Source of the DNA: Desulfocarbo sp964620595
GTDB taxonomy: Bacteria; Desulfobacterota; Desulfarculia; Desulfarculales; Desulfarculaceae
Direction of reading: 5' to 3'
Assembly (NCBI GenBank): GCA_964620595.1
Contig: CAZUHP010000035.1
Coordinates: 1-37,110 of the forward strand
Length of the DNA stretch: 37,110 nt
In this document: positions 1 to 8,626 of the stretch, piece after piece
How the letters are laid out: every line of letters begins with the position of its first letter
Position numbering within the stretch: position 1 is the stretch's first letter
Translations under genes and position numbers: made by a program
The notes under the pieces: generated by a model
Told to the model about the DNA's origin: nothing
The model's input: the letters and a program-made list of their open reading frames with translations, nothing else
Databases searched by the model: none

Positions 1-1390
1 CCGCCCGCCGGCAGAGGCGGGCGATCTCCTCCCAGCGGCCGCCTTCGTCCCCCCCGCCCCCCCCGTCGCCCCCCTCCTCCAGCAGCAGGCAGGCGCAAAA
101 GTGCCTGACCGCCTGGTCCTCGCAGCCCGACTCCAGGTAGGCCCCGCCCACCTCGCGGTGGTAACGGGCCTTCCCCCAGGGCGGGCGTCCCTCCCAGGCC
201 TCGGGGTCCAGGATGCGGCTGAAGGCCCGTTCGGCCCTGGGGATGTCGCGGTTGCGGGCGTGGGCCATGCCCTCCAGCAGCATGGCCTGCAAGCGCTCCC
301 GGCCCCGGCCCGGACCCTCCGCCCGGGCCAGGGTCTCCGCCGCCTCCTGGTAGCGCCCCTGGGCCAGGAGCGCCTGGCCCAGGCGGAGGTTGTTCTCCAG
401 CCGGTTCCGCCCCGGCTTCAGCTCCAGGGCCTTGCGGAAGGCGCTCTCCGCCTCGGGGTAATGCCCCAGCTCCAGGTGCAGCCGGCCCAGAAGCTCCTGG
501 CGGGCGGCGTTCTCGGTGCCCTGCTGGGCCATGGCCCGGGACAGCACCTGCAAGGCCCCGGCCGCGTCACCCTCGGCCAGCATGGCCCGGGCCAAGGCGT
601 CGTAGGCCTTGAAAAAACGGGGGCTGTCGGCCAGAGCCTGCTGGAAGAGTTCCCGCGCCTCCTCGTAACGGCCCTGGCCCTGGCGGATGCGGCCCATCTC
701 CAAGAGGGCGGCGCTGGCCGAAGGGTCCAGCTCCAGCACCCGCTGGTAGCAGCGTTCGGCCTCCTCGAAGCGTCCCAGCCGGGCCAGGAGCCCACCCAGG
801 CCGAACAGGGGCCAGCGCGCCCGGGGCCGGTTCTGGGAAGCGGCCAGGAACGCCTCCACCGCCCGGTCCGTCTCCCCCCGGCACTCCAGCAAGAGCGCCC
901 GGGCAGTGGTGAGCCGCCGCTCCAGGATCAGCTCCAGGCGACGGGCCAGCTTCTCGGGGCTGATGGGCTTGGTGAGGTAGGCGTCCTGCCTCTCCTCGGC
1001 CGCGCGGATCACCTTGATGTCCAGGGTCTCGGCGGTGACCATGATGAAGACCAAATCCTCCAGCTCGGGGTCGGAGCGCACCCGGCCCAACAGCTCCAGC
1101 CCGTCCATGCGCGGCATGTTCCAGTCCACCAGGGCCAGGTCGCAGCCCCGCTCCTTCAGGGTCTTGAGCGCCGCCTCGCCGTCGGCCGCGCGCTCCACCC
1201 TGGCGAACCCGGCCTGCCTGAGCGCCTGGCCCAGGATGAGCCGCATGGTCTGCATGTCGTCGGCCACCAGCACCGGCGCGCTGCGCTCCGCCACCCGCTC
1301 CAGGCGGGCGATCTCCTTGAGCAGGCCCTGCTCGTCGCGGCCGGCGGCCTCCGGCGTCCAGCCCTCGCCGCCCTGGGGAGTGACCCTCAT
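1..1390 (-). CDS. Response regulator receiver fused to TPR repeats (partial)
   Basis: The reading frame starts at the ATG at 1390 and stays open to the left edge, so the C-terminus is missing. After a ~38-residue leader comes a CheY-like receiver with all key residues: acidic pair D44/D45, phospho-acceptor D89 (LVDWNMPRMDG), T119 and K141 (LTKP). Residues from about 165 on are helical repeats with TPR spacing (for example ALLEMGRIRQGQGRYEEA). Receiver-TPR proteins without a DNA-binding domain usually act through protein-protein contacts; the target is unknown. The start overlaps the stop of the kinase gene as ATGA (1387-1390), so the pair is translationally coupled and the kinase is the likely phosphodonor. 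The last visible stretch is rich in Gly and Asp. Confidence 0.85.
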   Translation of the reverse strand, partial: MRVTPQGGEGWTPEAAGRDEQGLLKEIARLERVAERSAPVLVADDMQTMRLILGQALRQAGFARVERAADGEAALKTLKERGCDLALVDWNMPRMDGLELLGRVRSDPELEDLVFIMVTAETLDIKVIRAAEERQDAYLTKPISPEKLARRLELILERRLTTARALLLECRGETDRAVEAFLAASQNRPRARWPLFGLGGLLARLGRFEEAERCYQRVLELDPSASAALLEMGRIRQGQGRYEEARELFQQALADSPRFFKAYDALARAMLAEGDAAGALQVLSRAMAQQGTENAARQELLGRLHLELGHYPEAESAFRKALELKPGRNRLENNLRLGQALLAQGRYQEAAETLARAEGPGRGRERLQAMLLEGMAHARNRDIPRAERAFSRILDPEAWEGRPPWGKARYHREVGGAYLESGCEDQAVRHFCACLLLEEGGDGGGGGDEGGRWEEIARLCRRA

Positions 1391-2652
1391 GACTCTTGCC
1401 CCTTGCTATCCAGGGGAAGGCGCAGAAAGAACTCCGCCCCGTCCGGCTGGTTGCAAAACCGCACCTCGCCGCCCAAAAGCCCGGCCGCCCGCTGGCAGAA
1501 GTACAGCCCCAGGCCGGTGGAGCCCCGGCTGGCACGGCCCTGCACGAAACGCTCGAAGATGGCTTGGCCCAGGGCCGGGTCCACCCCCGGTCCGCTGTCC
1601 TTCACCCGGGCCAGGGCCCAGCCGTCCCCGGCGCCCACCCAAAGCCTCACCCGGCCGCCACCGCCCTCCTCCGGCGTGGAGAACTTGAGGGCATTGAACA
1701 AAAGGTTCATGAGGATGCGCTCCACCAGGTCCTCGTCCGCGGTCACCTCGGGCTCGGCCCCGGCCTCCACGCTGATCTCCACCCGGCGCGCCCGGCCCAG
1801 GGGCTTCATGCGCCCCGCGGCCTCGCGGGCCAACTGGGCCAGGTTCAGGGGCAGGGGGGTCAAGGGGAACTGCCCCGCGTCCATGCGCTTCAAGTCCAGG
1901 AGGTTGGTGATGCGCCGCCAAAGGAGTTCCAAATCGTCCTGGGCCGCGGCCAGGCACTGGGCCTGCTCCTCCGGGCTCAGCCCGCCCTCGGGCCCCAGGA
2001 GCCCCAGCACCTCCTTCACCCCGGTGACCGGGGCCTTCATGTCGTGGAAGATCATGTACATCAGATCCTCCTTGTCGCGCTGGGCCTCGGAGAGTTCCTG
2101 GTAGGCCATCTCCAGGCGGGCGTGCAAGGCGCTGAAGTTGATCAGGCGGCTGGCCTCGCGGGCGATGTCCTGGGCCATGGCAGCGTCCTGCTCGTCAAAA
2201 AAGGGCGCCCCCGCCTTGTCCGCCAGGTTCAGCACCCCCACCACCCGGCCTCCTTCCAAAAGCGGCAGGCAGACCAGGCTGCCGGTGCGGTAGGAGCGCT
2301 TGCCGCCCTGGCGGCGCACCCCGGCGTAGGCGCTTTGGCCCACCTCCTTGGTGTAGATCGGCCGGCCGGTCTTCACCACCTCGGTGGAGATGGAATCTTC
2401 GCTCAGCTTGCTGGCCATGCCCACCAGGCCGGGGTGGTTGGCCGCGCGCACCACCAACTCCTCACCCTCCACCAGCATGAGCGAGCAGCTTTCCGCCTTG
2501 GTGAGTGAAGCCAATACCTTCACGCACTCAAAGAGCTTCTGCTCCAGGCTTTGTTCGGGATCGGCCAGGGCCCGGCCCAGCTCCACCAGGGCCCGCAGCC
2601 GGGCGTTCTCCTCCCAAAGCTCCGGGCACCTGTCCTTGGGGTCTTGCGCCAT
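1387..2652 (-). CDS. GAF-domain sensor histidine kinase
   Basis: A 421-residue soluble histidine kinase with no membrane segment or signal peptide. Residues 25-170 form a GAF domain (LVCLPLLEGGRVVGVLNLADK). The dimerisation domain carries the H-box MIFHDMKAP with the phospho-accepting H203, and the catalytic domain has the N-box (N316-N320), the G1 box DSGPGVD near 352 and the G2 box GSTGLGLYF near 377. It therefore probably senses a cytoplasmic small molecule or redox signal and passes phosphate to the receiver-TPR protein encoded immediately downstream. The start is the ATG at 2652, behind only a weak purine-rich GGGTGGGA. About 106 bases separate it from the NYN gene upstream, so it may have its own promoter. 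Confidence 0.9.
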   Translation of the reverse strand: MAQDPKDRCPELWEENARLRALVELGRALADPEQSLEQKLFECVKVLASLTKAESCSLMLVEGEELVVRAANHPGLVGMASKLSEDSISTEVVKTGRPIYTKEVGQSAYAGVRRQGGKRSYRTGSLVCLPLLEGGRVVGVLNLADKAGAPFFDEQDAAMAQDIAREASRLINFSALHARLEMAYQELSEAQRDKEDLMYMIFHDMKAPVTGVKEVLGLLGPEGGLSPEEQAQCLAAAQDDLELLWRRITNLLDLKRMDAGQFPLTPLPLNLAQLAREAAGRMKPLGRARRVEISVEAGAEPEVTADEDLVERILMNLLFNALKFSTPEEGGGGRVRLWVGAGDGWALARVKDSGPGVDPALGQAIFERFVQGRASRGSTGLGLYFCQRAAGLLGGEVRFCNQPDGAEFFLRLPLDSKGQES

Positions 2653-2758
2653 GGTCCCACCCTTCGGGGCGCCGGGGACGCCCCCACGTCAAAATATCGG
2701 CGCAGGCGGCCTGCTCCGGCCATGAGATATGCAAAACCCGGTCCAGGGAGAGAAGGGG

Positions 2759-3316
2759 CTACAGGCGGCAGTCGTCGAAAAAGTTGCGGTCGATGTAGGT
2801 GTGTTCGTCGCAGACCTGCACCAGCCGTTCGGCCACCCGGCTGTTGGGGCCGTCGCCATGAAAGAGCTTCACCACCACGCCAGCGTCCTTGGCGGTCTGC
2901 ACCATGGGGGTGTAGTCGCCGTCGCCGGCCAGGAGGCAGGCGTAGCCTATGGAGCGCAGGTAGCTGAGCCTCACCATGTCCACGGCGAGCTGCACGTCCA
3001 CCCCCTTTTGCTGCACCAGCAGGCGGCCGTTCTCGTCGCGGCCGCGGGGCACCGCGTAGCCCAGGCGCACCTCGTAGCGCGGCAGGTTGGTGAGGGCGTG
3101 GAAAAAGCGCTTCTTGCCGTCCATGCGCTCCCGGTCCTCGGGCTGGGGATCGTCAGGCTCAAAGGGGAGGCAATGGTAATAGTACGTCCTGAGCAGGGTG
3201 AGGCCGCCCGCCATTTTTTCGGACAACCGGTTGAAATCAATACGATATATCTTGAGGTCCACCAGGAGGTTCTCCAGGTAGCCGCCGTCGATGAACACCG
3301 CACATTTTTCGCTCAT
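2759..3316 (-). CDS. NYN-domain (LabA/DUF88 family) putative RNase
   Basis: A 185-residue protein beginning MSEKCAVFIDGGYLENLL, the usual start of the PIN-like NYN domain. The acidic residues expected to bind metal are visible: D in FIDGGY, D in KGVDVQLAVDMV and the pair in LLAGDGDYTPMV. Family members are Mg-dependent ribonucleases or have unknown nucleic-acid roles; no substrate can be read here. A longer frame reaches a TTG at 3400, but the ATG at 3316 fits the family N-terminus better. The gene lies 80 bases downstream of the MocA-like gene on the same strand. Confidence 0.85.
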   Translation of the reverse strand: MSEKCAVFIDGGYLENLLVDLKIYRIDFNRLSEKMAGGLTLLRTYYYHCLPFEPDDPQPEDRERMDGKKRFFHALTNLPRYEVRLGYAVPRGRDENGRLLVQQKGVDVQLAVDMVRLSYLRSIGYACLLAGDGDYTPMVQTAKDAGVVVKLFHGDGPNSRVAERLVQVCDEHTYIDRNFFDDCRL

Positions 3317-3396
3317 GTCGCGCGTCTTTCTTCGGTAATAAGCTAGTACCGGCTCCACGCCCCCCTCCTGGAATTTCGGCTTGGCAAGAATATAAA

Positions 3397-3999
3397 TCAA
3401 TCGCGGCGCTTGGCCGCCTCGCTCAACTCCTGGGCCCGGGCCAAGTCCTCGGGCCGGTCCACGTCCAGTTGGCTGGAGGCCGGCGCGGGCACCAGGGCCA
3501 CCCCCGCCCCCAGCCTGGTCAATATGTCCCGGGCGCCCTTGTCGCCGCCCAGGGTGGCCAACTCCGCAAGGTGGCGCCCCACAAAGGCCACCGGATGACC
3601 CCGCCGGCCCTGGGCCGCAGCCGCCGCCACCCCGGCCGGGGCCTCTTCCGCGGCCCGGGCCACCCGGGACACCAGCTCCGGCTCCACCAAGGGCATGTCC
3701 GCCAGCAGCACCACCAGCCCCCCCGCCCCCAGCTCCGCCGCCCGGGCCGCAGCCAGGGCCAGGGAGGTGCCCATGCCCCGGCGGGGGTCGGGATTGGCCA
3801 GCACCTCCAGGCGCCGGTCCCGGGGCAGCAGTTCCGTCGCTTCTTTCGCCCCCGCGGCCACCACCACCAACACCCGCTCCACCTCCGCGGCCAGGGCCGC
3901 CTCCACGGACCAGAGCATCAAGGGACGCCCGCCCAAGAGGGCCCTCTGCTTGGCCCCCCCAAAGCGGGTGCCCAGGCCGGCGGCCAGGACCGCGGCCAT
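3397..3999 (-). CDS. MocA-like molybdenum cofactor nucleotidyltransferase
   Basis: A 200-residue MobA/MocA-type NTP transferase. It shows the nucleotide-binding loop AAVLAAGLGTRFGGAKQ, the motif NPDPRRGMGTSLALAA, the metal-binding LLADMPLV, GRRGHPVAF, GGDKGARDIL and the C-terminal LDVDRPEDLARA. The sequence favours the CTP:molybdopterin cytidylyltransferase branch (MocA), which makes the cofactor of xanthine-oxidase-type hydroxylases; no hydroxylase gene is in the window. The ATG at 3999 gives the normal family length. An in-frame ATG at 4068 would add 23 residues of unconserved sequence, and neither has a clear Shine-Dalgarno site, so the start is uncertain. Confidence 0.82.
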   Translation of the reverse strand: MAAVLAAGLGTRFGGAKQRALLGGRPLMLWSVEAALAAEVERVLVVVAAGAKEATELLPRDRRLEVLANPDPRRGMGTSLALAAARAAELGAGGLVVLLADMPLVEPELVSRVARAAEEAPAGVAAAAAQGRRGHPVAFVGRHLAELATLGGDKGARDILTRLGAGVALVPAPASSQLDVDRPEDLARAQELSEAAKRRD

Positions 4000-4099
4000 C
4001 CAGGGTTCAGGCTGGCGGGTGGCTGGCAACCTCTGCCCTCCCCGGCCACAAGGAAACAGGGCGGGCATTGGCGCGAAACACCCCCCGCCCTGGCTCAAG

Positions 4100-4124
4100 C
4101 CCCGCGCTCCCCAAGGAGCCGGGG
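4100..4124 (-). terminator. Hairpin after the TRAP operon
   Basis: A 10-bp GC stem with one bulged base and a 4-base loop (arms 4100-4110 and 4115-4124) begins six bases after the stop codon of the small membrane protein. It has no following T-run, so it may be a weak or Rho-assisted terminator or an mRNA-stabilising end. Confidence 0.4.
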
Positions 4125-4129
4125 CCCGC

Positions 4130-4435
4130 TCAACGGCTTACTAAGTATCTTATCAGGAAATAGAGGATGAGGGAGCCTATGAAGCACATGCAGGCCGCCG
4201 GCCCATTGACCGGCCAGTTGTCTTCGTCCTCCTGGTCGCCCTGGCGGGCCTTGCTCTCCGGGGAGAGGAACATGAACAAAGGACCGAACCAACTGGCAAA
4301 CAGCGAGATCACCACCCCGCGGGTGATGTAGTCCTTCTTGTAACGGGCCACCCAGCCGCCCACGATCATGGGAATGATGCTGAACACGATGAAGATGAGA
4401 ATCTTGTCCCAGACCATATCTGCGTAGTTTTCCAT
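4130..4435 (-). CDS. Small membrane protein of the TRAP operon
   Basis: A 101-residue protein not recognised as a named family. It has hydrophobic segments near residues 11-30 (ILIFIVFSIIPMIVGGWVA), 40-58 (GVVISLFASWFGPLFMFL) and 80-97 (AACMCFIGSLILYFLIRYL), separated by a charged stretch QGDQEDED. The ATG at 4435 follows a GGGGA about ten bases away. It lies 60 bases after dctM on the same strand and is likely co-transcribed, which suggests an accessory or assembly factor for the transporter, but nothing in the sequence proves this. Confidence 0.75.
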   Translation of the reverse strand: MENYADMVWDKILIFIVFSIIPMIVGGWVARYKKDYITRGVVISLFASWFGPLFMFLSPESKARQGDQEDEDNWPVNGPAACMCFIGSLILYFLIRYLVSR

Positions 4436-4495
4436 CGTCCGTCTTCCCCGCGCGAGCTATTTGGCGCCGTGGATGGGTCTGAACGTCATGGCCAT

Positions 4496-5794
4496 CTAAT
4501 CCACCTGCCAACCCACCAGCCTGGGCAGCCAGAGCACGGTGTCAGGCAGGTAGGTCATGATCAATAGGACGGCTATCTGTATGAGAATCCAGGGCATCAC
4601 CGCCCGGGACACGTAAACCAAATCTCGGTTGGCCATTGCACCGGTTATGTAGAGGCTCACGCCCATGGGCGGCGTACAGTAGCCGATGGCCAGGTTCACG
4701 GTCATCAAGAGGCCGAAGTGCACCACGTTGACCCCGTAGTGGTCCAGCATGGGCAGGAAGATGGGACCCAGGATCAAGGTGGCGCTGATGATGTCCATGA
4801 ACATGCCGATGACCAGCAGCAGCAGGTTGATGGTGATCAGGAACAGCCAGGGCTGGGTGATGTGGCTGACCACCGCCTCGCTGATCTTGGCCGGGATGGC
4901 CTCCATGATGAGATAGCGGCCGAAGCAGGTGGCGCCGGCCACGATGATGAGCAGGGTGGCGCTGGTCACCGCCGAGTTCACGATGACCGCCTTGACTTCC
5001 TTGAACTTCATGGTGCGGTGGACGAAAAGCTCCACCACAAAGGCATACACGCAGGCCACCACCGCCGCCTCGTTGGCCGTGAAGGCGCCGGAAAAGATGC
5101 CGCCGAAGATGATCACCGGCAGCATCAGGGACCAGAAGCCCTTGCGGAAGGCATCCCAGGCCTGGCCCCAGGTGGGCTTGGGCGCCTCCTTGAAGCCGGG
5201 GTTGCGCTTGGCCCACACATAGGCATAGGCGCACATGCCGGCCATGATCAAGACGCCGGGCACGAAGCCGGTGAGGAACAGGCCCTCCAGGGAGCAGGCG
5301 CTGATCATGGAGTACAGGATCATGGAGATGGAGGGCGGAATGATCACGCCCAGGTTGGGCGCCGCGGTCATGCAGCCGACGGAAAAGTTCTCGTCGTACT
5401 TGTTGTCTATGAGGGCGGGTATCATGAACCCGCCGATGGCCACCACCGTGGCCACGGTGGACCCCGAGATGGCGCCGAAAAGGCCGCAGGCCAACACGCC
5501 GGCCATGGCCAGGCCGCCCGGCAGCCAGCCCACCACCACGTTGGCAAAGCGGATCAACTTGTCCACGATGGAGCCGCCGGTCATGATGTTGCCGCACAAG
5601 ACGAAGAACAACACCACCACCAAGGCGAACTTGTCCATGGAAAGGTAGAAAGAGCTCGCGATCATCAAAGGATCGGCGGGGGTGAACAGCCAGATCCCCA
5701 CGAACCCGGTGAAGAACAGGCAAAGGAACACAGGGACCGTGGCGGCCATGCACCCCAACAACAGCGCCAGTATAACGATGTAGCTCAGCTCCAT
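4496..5794 (-). CDS. dctM: TRAP transporter large permease DctM
   Basis: A 432-residue, very hydrophobic protein of normal DctM length with about twelve membrane segments. Typical family stretches are visible, such as GGSIVDKLIRFANVVVGWLPGGLAMAGVLACGLFGAISGSTVATV and NLGVIIPPSISMILY. DctM is the channel-forming subunit of tripartite ATP-independent transporters, driven by the sodium or proton gradient. The start ATG at 5794 is behind GGGAAAGG. It directly follows dctQ (17 bases), as in most TRAP operons. The substrate cannot be deduced from this subunit. Confidence 0.95.
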   Translation of the reverse strand: MELSYIVILALLLGCMAATVPVFLCLFFTGFVGIWLFTPADPLMIASSFYLSMDKFALVVVLFFVLCGNIMTGGSIVDKLIRFANVVVGWLPGGLAMAGVLACGLFGAISGSTVATVVAIGGFMIPALIDNKYDENFSVGCMTAAPNLGVIIPPSISMILYSMISACSLEGLFLTGFVPGVLIMAGMCAYAYVWAKRNPGFKEAPKPTWGQAWDAFRKGFWSLMLPVIIFGGIFSGAFTANEAAVVACVYAFVVELFVHRTMKFKEVKAVIVNSAVTSATLLIIVAGATCFGRYLIMEAIPAKISEAVVSHITQPWLFLITINLLLLVIGMFMDIISATLILGPIFLPMLDHYGVNVVHFGLLMTVNLAIGYCTPPMGVSLYITGAMANRDLVYVSRAVMPWILIQIAVLLIMTYLPDTVLWLPRLVGWQVD

Positions 5795-5811
5795 GCGCGA
5801 TCAGCCTTTCC

Positions 5812-6315
5812 CTATGCGGCCCGCTTTTTGCGCTTTGTTTCCTCGTAGTCCTTATAGATGTTCTGAATGGTGCGGGTGAACATCAAAAAACCCATGACCG
5901 GCAAAATCAAATAGAGAAACACAAAGGGGATCTCCAGAATGATCGATTTCTGGAACGTATTGTACTTTTGGATAGATAGAATGATGCCGTAATAAAAGAT
6001 GAGCACCGAAAAGATCATGACTGAAATGTTGCTGGCCCAGGTGAGCGGGGTCTTGAGGCGAGGCACTATCTGCACCAAGGCGTCGATGGTGATCATGGAC
6101 TTCTTCTTGATGGCCAGGGAGCAGCCCAGGAAGGTGGTATAGATGATCACGTCGCGGACCAACTCCTCGGACCAGGCCAGGGTGTAGGAGAACTCGTAGC
6201 GCAGGATCACGCCCACGAACAAGGAGATCAGTCCCACCACCACCAGCAGGTAGAGAAACCACTCCTCGAACCAGGTGAGAGCCTTGTCCAGAACGTCCAG
6301 GATGCGGCCGAACAT
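5812..6315 (-). CDS. dctQ: TRAP transporter small permease DctQ
   Basis: A 167-residue protein with four hydrophobic helices, near residues 15-38, 47-66, 88-113 and 127-150. The conserved DctQ region is recognisable (ILRYEFSYTLAWSEELVRDVIIYTTFLGCSLAIKKKSMITID). DctQ pairs with DctM and contributes to docking of the periplasmic binding protein. The ATG at 6315 has a GAGG seven bases upstream. A GC hairpin lies between it and dctP, which probably lowers the amount of the membrane subunits relative to the binding protein. Confidence 0.95.
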   Translation of the reverse strand: MFGRILDVLDKALTWFEEWFLYLLVVVGLISLFVGVILRYEFSYTLAWSEELVRDVIIYTTFLGCSLAIKKKSMITIDALVQIVPRLKTPLTWASNISVMIFSVLIFYYGIILSIQKYNTFQKSIILEIPFVFLYLILPVMGFLMFTRTIQNIYKDYEETKRKKRAA

Positions 6316-6335
6316 CGGTAGCCTCGCTTGGGTGA

Positions 6336-6365
6336 GGCCGGGGGCGCCTGGCAGCGCCCCCGGCC
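6336..6365 (-). promoter_or_regulatory. 12-bp intercistronic hairpin between dctP and dctQ
   Basis: A perfect inverted repeat GGCCGGGGGCGC / GCGCCCCCGGCC (6336-6347 and 6354-6365) with a 6-base loop falls in the 69-base gap between the dctP stop and the dctQ start. It has no T-run. It fits a partial attenuator or a 3' stabiliser of the dctP message. Confidence 0.7.
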
Positions 6366-6384
6366 GATGGGGTTTAAGCTCGTT

Positions 6385-7437
6385 TTACTTGTTGTAGCCC
6401 AGGTAGTCCTGGACCGCCTTGAGGTAGTCGGGGCCGATCTGCTTGGCGAACTCCCTGTGCACCACGTCGCCCTGCTTCTTCAGGGTGGCCAGGTCCGCCT
6501 CGCTGAGCTGCCAGAACTTCACGCCGGCCTTGAGGGCGCCCTTCTTGCACCCCTGCTCCTGGATCTTGGTCTGGCCGCGGTAGATGGCGCACTGCTCGTG
6601 GACCACCTGCTTGAAGGTCTTTTGCAGGTCGGCCGGCAGGCTCTTGAACCAGGCCTTGTTGAAGATCCAGATGAACAGGCCCTGCGCGTAGTTGATGGGG
6701 GTGAAGTTCTTGGCCACCTCGAACTTCTTGGTCAGGTAGCACACCAAAAGGGTGTGGTCCAGGCCGGTGATCACGCCCTGCTTGAGGGCGGTGGGCACGT
6801 CCGGCCAGGGCATGACCACGGGGTTGAAGCCCCAGGCCTTGTAGAGCATCTTGTTCACCGCCGCCTCGGCGATGCGGAACTTCACCTTCTTGGCGTCGGC
6901 GATGTTCTTCACCGGGATGGTGGTGGCCCAGCCGTACTGGCCGTAACCGGTGATGTCCAGGCCCATGATGCCCTGGTGTTCCATGGCGTCCAGGAAGTGC
7001 TGGAACAGCTTCTTGTTGGCCACGAACTTCTCGAGCTTCTCATAGGTGTTCACCAAGAAGGGCAGGTTAACCAAGCCCATGCGGGGGCCCAGGTTGGTGG
7101 AGGCCACCGAGCTGACGCTCATGCCCTGGATGGCGCCCATCTGGAGCTGGTTGAGCACCTCCACCTCGCCGCCCAGCATGCTGAAGGGGATATACTCGAA
7201 GTAGATCTGGCCCTTGGTGGCTTTCCACAGGGCGTCCCGGATGGCAAAGCCCGCGAACACGCCCTTGATGGCGGGGTGGCTGACGTTACTGACTTTGATC
7301 TTATACTTGGCCTTGGAATAATCGAAGGCTGGTTTCCACTTGTCCAGCGAGGGCTTCTTGGCCATGGCCGCAGGAACCACCAGGGCCACAGCCGCCACCG
7401 CGACCGCCAATACCAACATCCATTTTCTCATCCGCAT
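6385..7437 (-). CDS. dctP: TRAP transporter periplasmic binding protein DctP
   Basis: A 350-residue extracytoplasmic solute receptor. The N-terminus is a classical signal peptide (two Arg and a Lys, then a hydrophobic run ending VVPAAMA, cleavage near residue 26). The family arginine that pairs with ligand carboxylates appears in KKVKFRIAEA, followed by NKMLYKAWGFNPVVMPWPDVPTALKQGVITGLD, a standard DctP region. The ligand is therefore probably an organic acid. The ATG at 7437 has a good AAGGGAGGG upstream; a second ATG two codons later is possible. The gene is the first of the dctPQM set and follows the stress-protein gene by 187 bases. Confidence 0.95.
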   Translation of the reverse strand: MRMRKWMLVLAVAVAAVALVVPAAMAKKPSLDKWKPAFDYSKAKYKIKVSNVSHPAIKGVFAGFAIRDALWKATKGQIYFEYIPFSMLGGEVEVLNQLQMGAIQGMSVSSVASTNLGPRMGLVNLPFLVNTYEKLEKFVANKKLFQHFLDAMEHQGIMGLDITGYGQYGWATTIPVKNIADAKKVKFRIAEAAVNKMLYKAWGFNPVVMPWPDVPTALKQGVITGLDHTLLVCYLTKKFEVAKNFTPINYAQGLFIWIFNKAWFKSLPADLQKTFKQVVHEQCAIYRGQTKIQEQGCKKGALKAGVKFWQLSEADLATLKKQGDVVHREFAKQIGPDYLKAVQDYLGYNK

Positions 7438-7624
7438 ATACCCTCCCTTACGCTTACATGAAATACACTACGGTTAACCTTGCTACCTTATTCCGGTATG
7501 CCCGCCTCGAGGGCCTGGCGGCCCTTGCTGCCGGGAGCCCTTGGGGCGCCCCGGGGACCGGCGGGCAGCCGGCCACCTCCTTTCCTTGTTTGTTTCTCCC
7601 TACTTGAAGCAGAGCGCCCCGGGC

Positions 7625-8116
7625 CTAGCTGGGCAAAAGCCCCTGCGCCGCCCTGAGCTTGCGCTGCCTTTCCAACTGTTCGGGCGAGTGCTTGACCAAA
7701 AGCACCGGCACCTGGCACTGGTTCAGCACGGTACGCACCACGCTGCCCCCCAGGATCTCCTCCCACTCGCTGAGACCGCTCTGGGGGATGATCACCATGT
7801 CGTAGTGCTCGTTCTCGGCGATGCGGCAGATGGTGACCCCGGGCTTGCCCTCCTCGATACGGGTTTCGAACTCCACCTCGGACTTGGCAAAGGGCTCGGA
7901 GGCCTTCTTGATCACCTCCTCGGCCCGGCGGTGCATGGCTTTCTTGATGCGCTCCTGGTCAGCCGGGCTGATGCCGTGGCCCTCCAACCGGGTGGTGTTG
8001 ATTACGTTGAGCAGGGTCACGCTGAGCGGCATGCGCCAGTTGAGCTTCAGGGCGTACTCCTCCGCGGTCAGAGAATTGCGCGCGGTGTCCACCGGGATCA
8101 ACACTTTGGTCTTCAT
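7625..8116 (-). CDS. Universal stress protein (UspA family)
   Basis: A 163-residue single-domain protein beginning MKTKVLIPVDTARNS, the usual first strand and Asp of UspA folds. The nucleotide-binding region is altered: GLSEWEEILGGSVVRTVLNQCQVPVLLVK keeps the final GGS and the VPVLLV strand but lacks the full Gly-x2-Gly part of the ATP loop, so ATP binding is uncertain. Stress proteins are often encoded beside TRAP transporters, and in the TeaABC system the Usp protein TeaD regulates transport; a similar role here is inference. The ATG at 8116 has GAGGT eight bases upstream. Confidence 0.9.
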   Translation of the reverse strand: MKTKVLIPVDTARNSLTAEEYALKLNWRMPLSVTLLNVINTTRLEGHGISPADQERIKKAMHRRAEEVIKKASEPFAKSEVEFETRIEEGKPGVTICRIAENEHYDMVIIPQSGLSEWEEILGGSVVRTVLNQCQVPVLLVKHSPEQLERQRKLRAAQGLLPS

Positions 8117-8626
8117 GAGCTACCTCGGCAGTGGTTGAGGTGGAGCGGGCCGCGCTCCGGGTAGACTGGTACCCGGGGCTGGCGCCTCCCGCTCGGGTTC
8201 GCAAAGGATAAGAGGATAATCGGGCCTGTGGATCTTTGAGCAACGTTCCGGCTGGCTCTGGCTGGGGACACGTCCCTGTAGCGGCCCAGGGCTCCAGGTG
8301 CGAACAGCAACCCGCCCCCTGGCCCGGCGCCTGCAGCCGCGCCCTCCCCCCAGGCCGGGAGCAACAACGGCCGCTCGCTGGAGGTAGCCGCCGTCTGCCC
8401 TTCCTTACCACTCGTTGGGATGTTGCTGACCCCCATACTGCCGGCGACCATCACGCCGACCATTCCAGTCGCGCCATGGAAGGCCTCGATTTCCTCGATC
8501 TGGGCAAGAGAAAGGGCCGGTCTTTGTTTAACCCCGTGATGCAGGCTAGCAAAATCACGGGCTCCAGGTCAAGGCCCAAAAGCCTGTTTGTTTTCAGGGC
8601 TTGTGCTTTTTGGTACTAGCGGCGGA
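8117..8626. other. Gene-poor stretch between usp and the MBL gene
   Basis: No convincing gene is visible: the short open frames here have no good ribosome-binding site and no family resemblance. On the minus strand a possible usp promoter has TTGCTC near 8242 and TTATCC near 8213, within a doubled TTATCCTCTTATCC. An 8-bp inverted repeat CCCGTGAT/ATCACGGG (8533-8540, 8554-8561) and an imperfect hairpin near 8578-8608 lie downstream of the MBL gene and may end the five-gene operon, though neither has a T-run in that direction. Confidence 0.4.

Noticed and set aside
101..2104. Long plus-strand frame opposite the receiver-TPR and kinase genes
   Set aside because: No recognisable domain; the minus-strand genes overlap neatly by ATGA and carry full motif sets.
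8113..8463. Small minus-strand gene upstream of usp
   Set aside because: No ribosome-binding site or family match; it overlaps the probable usp promoter.
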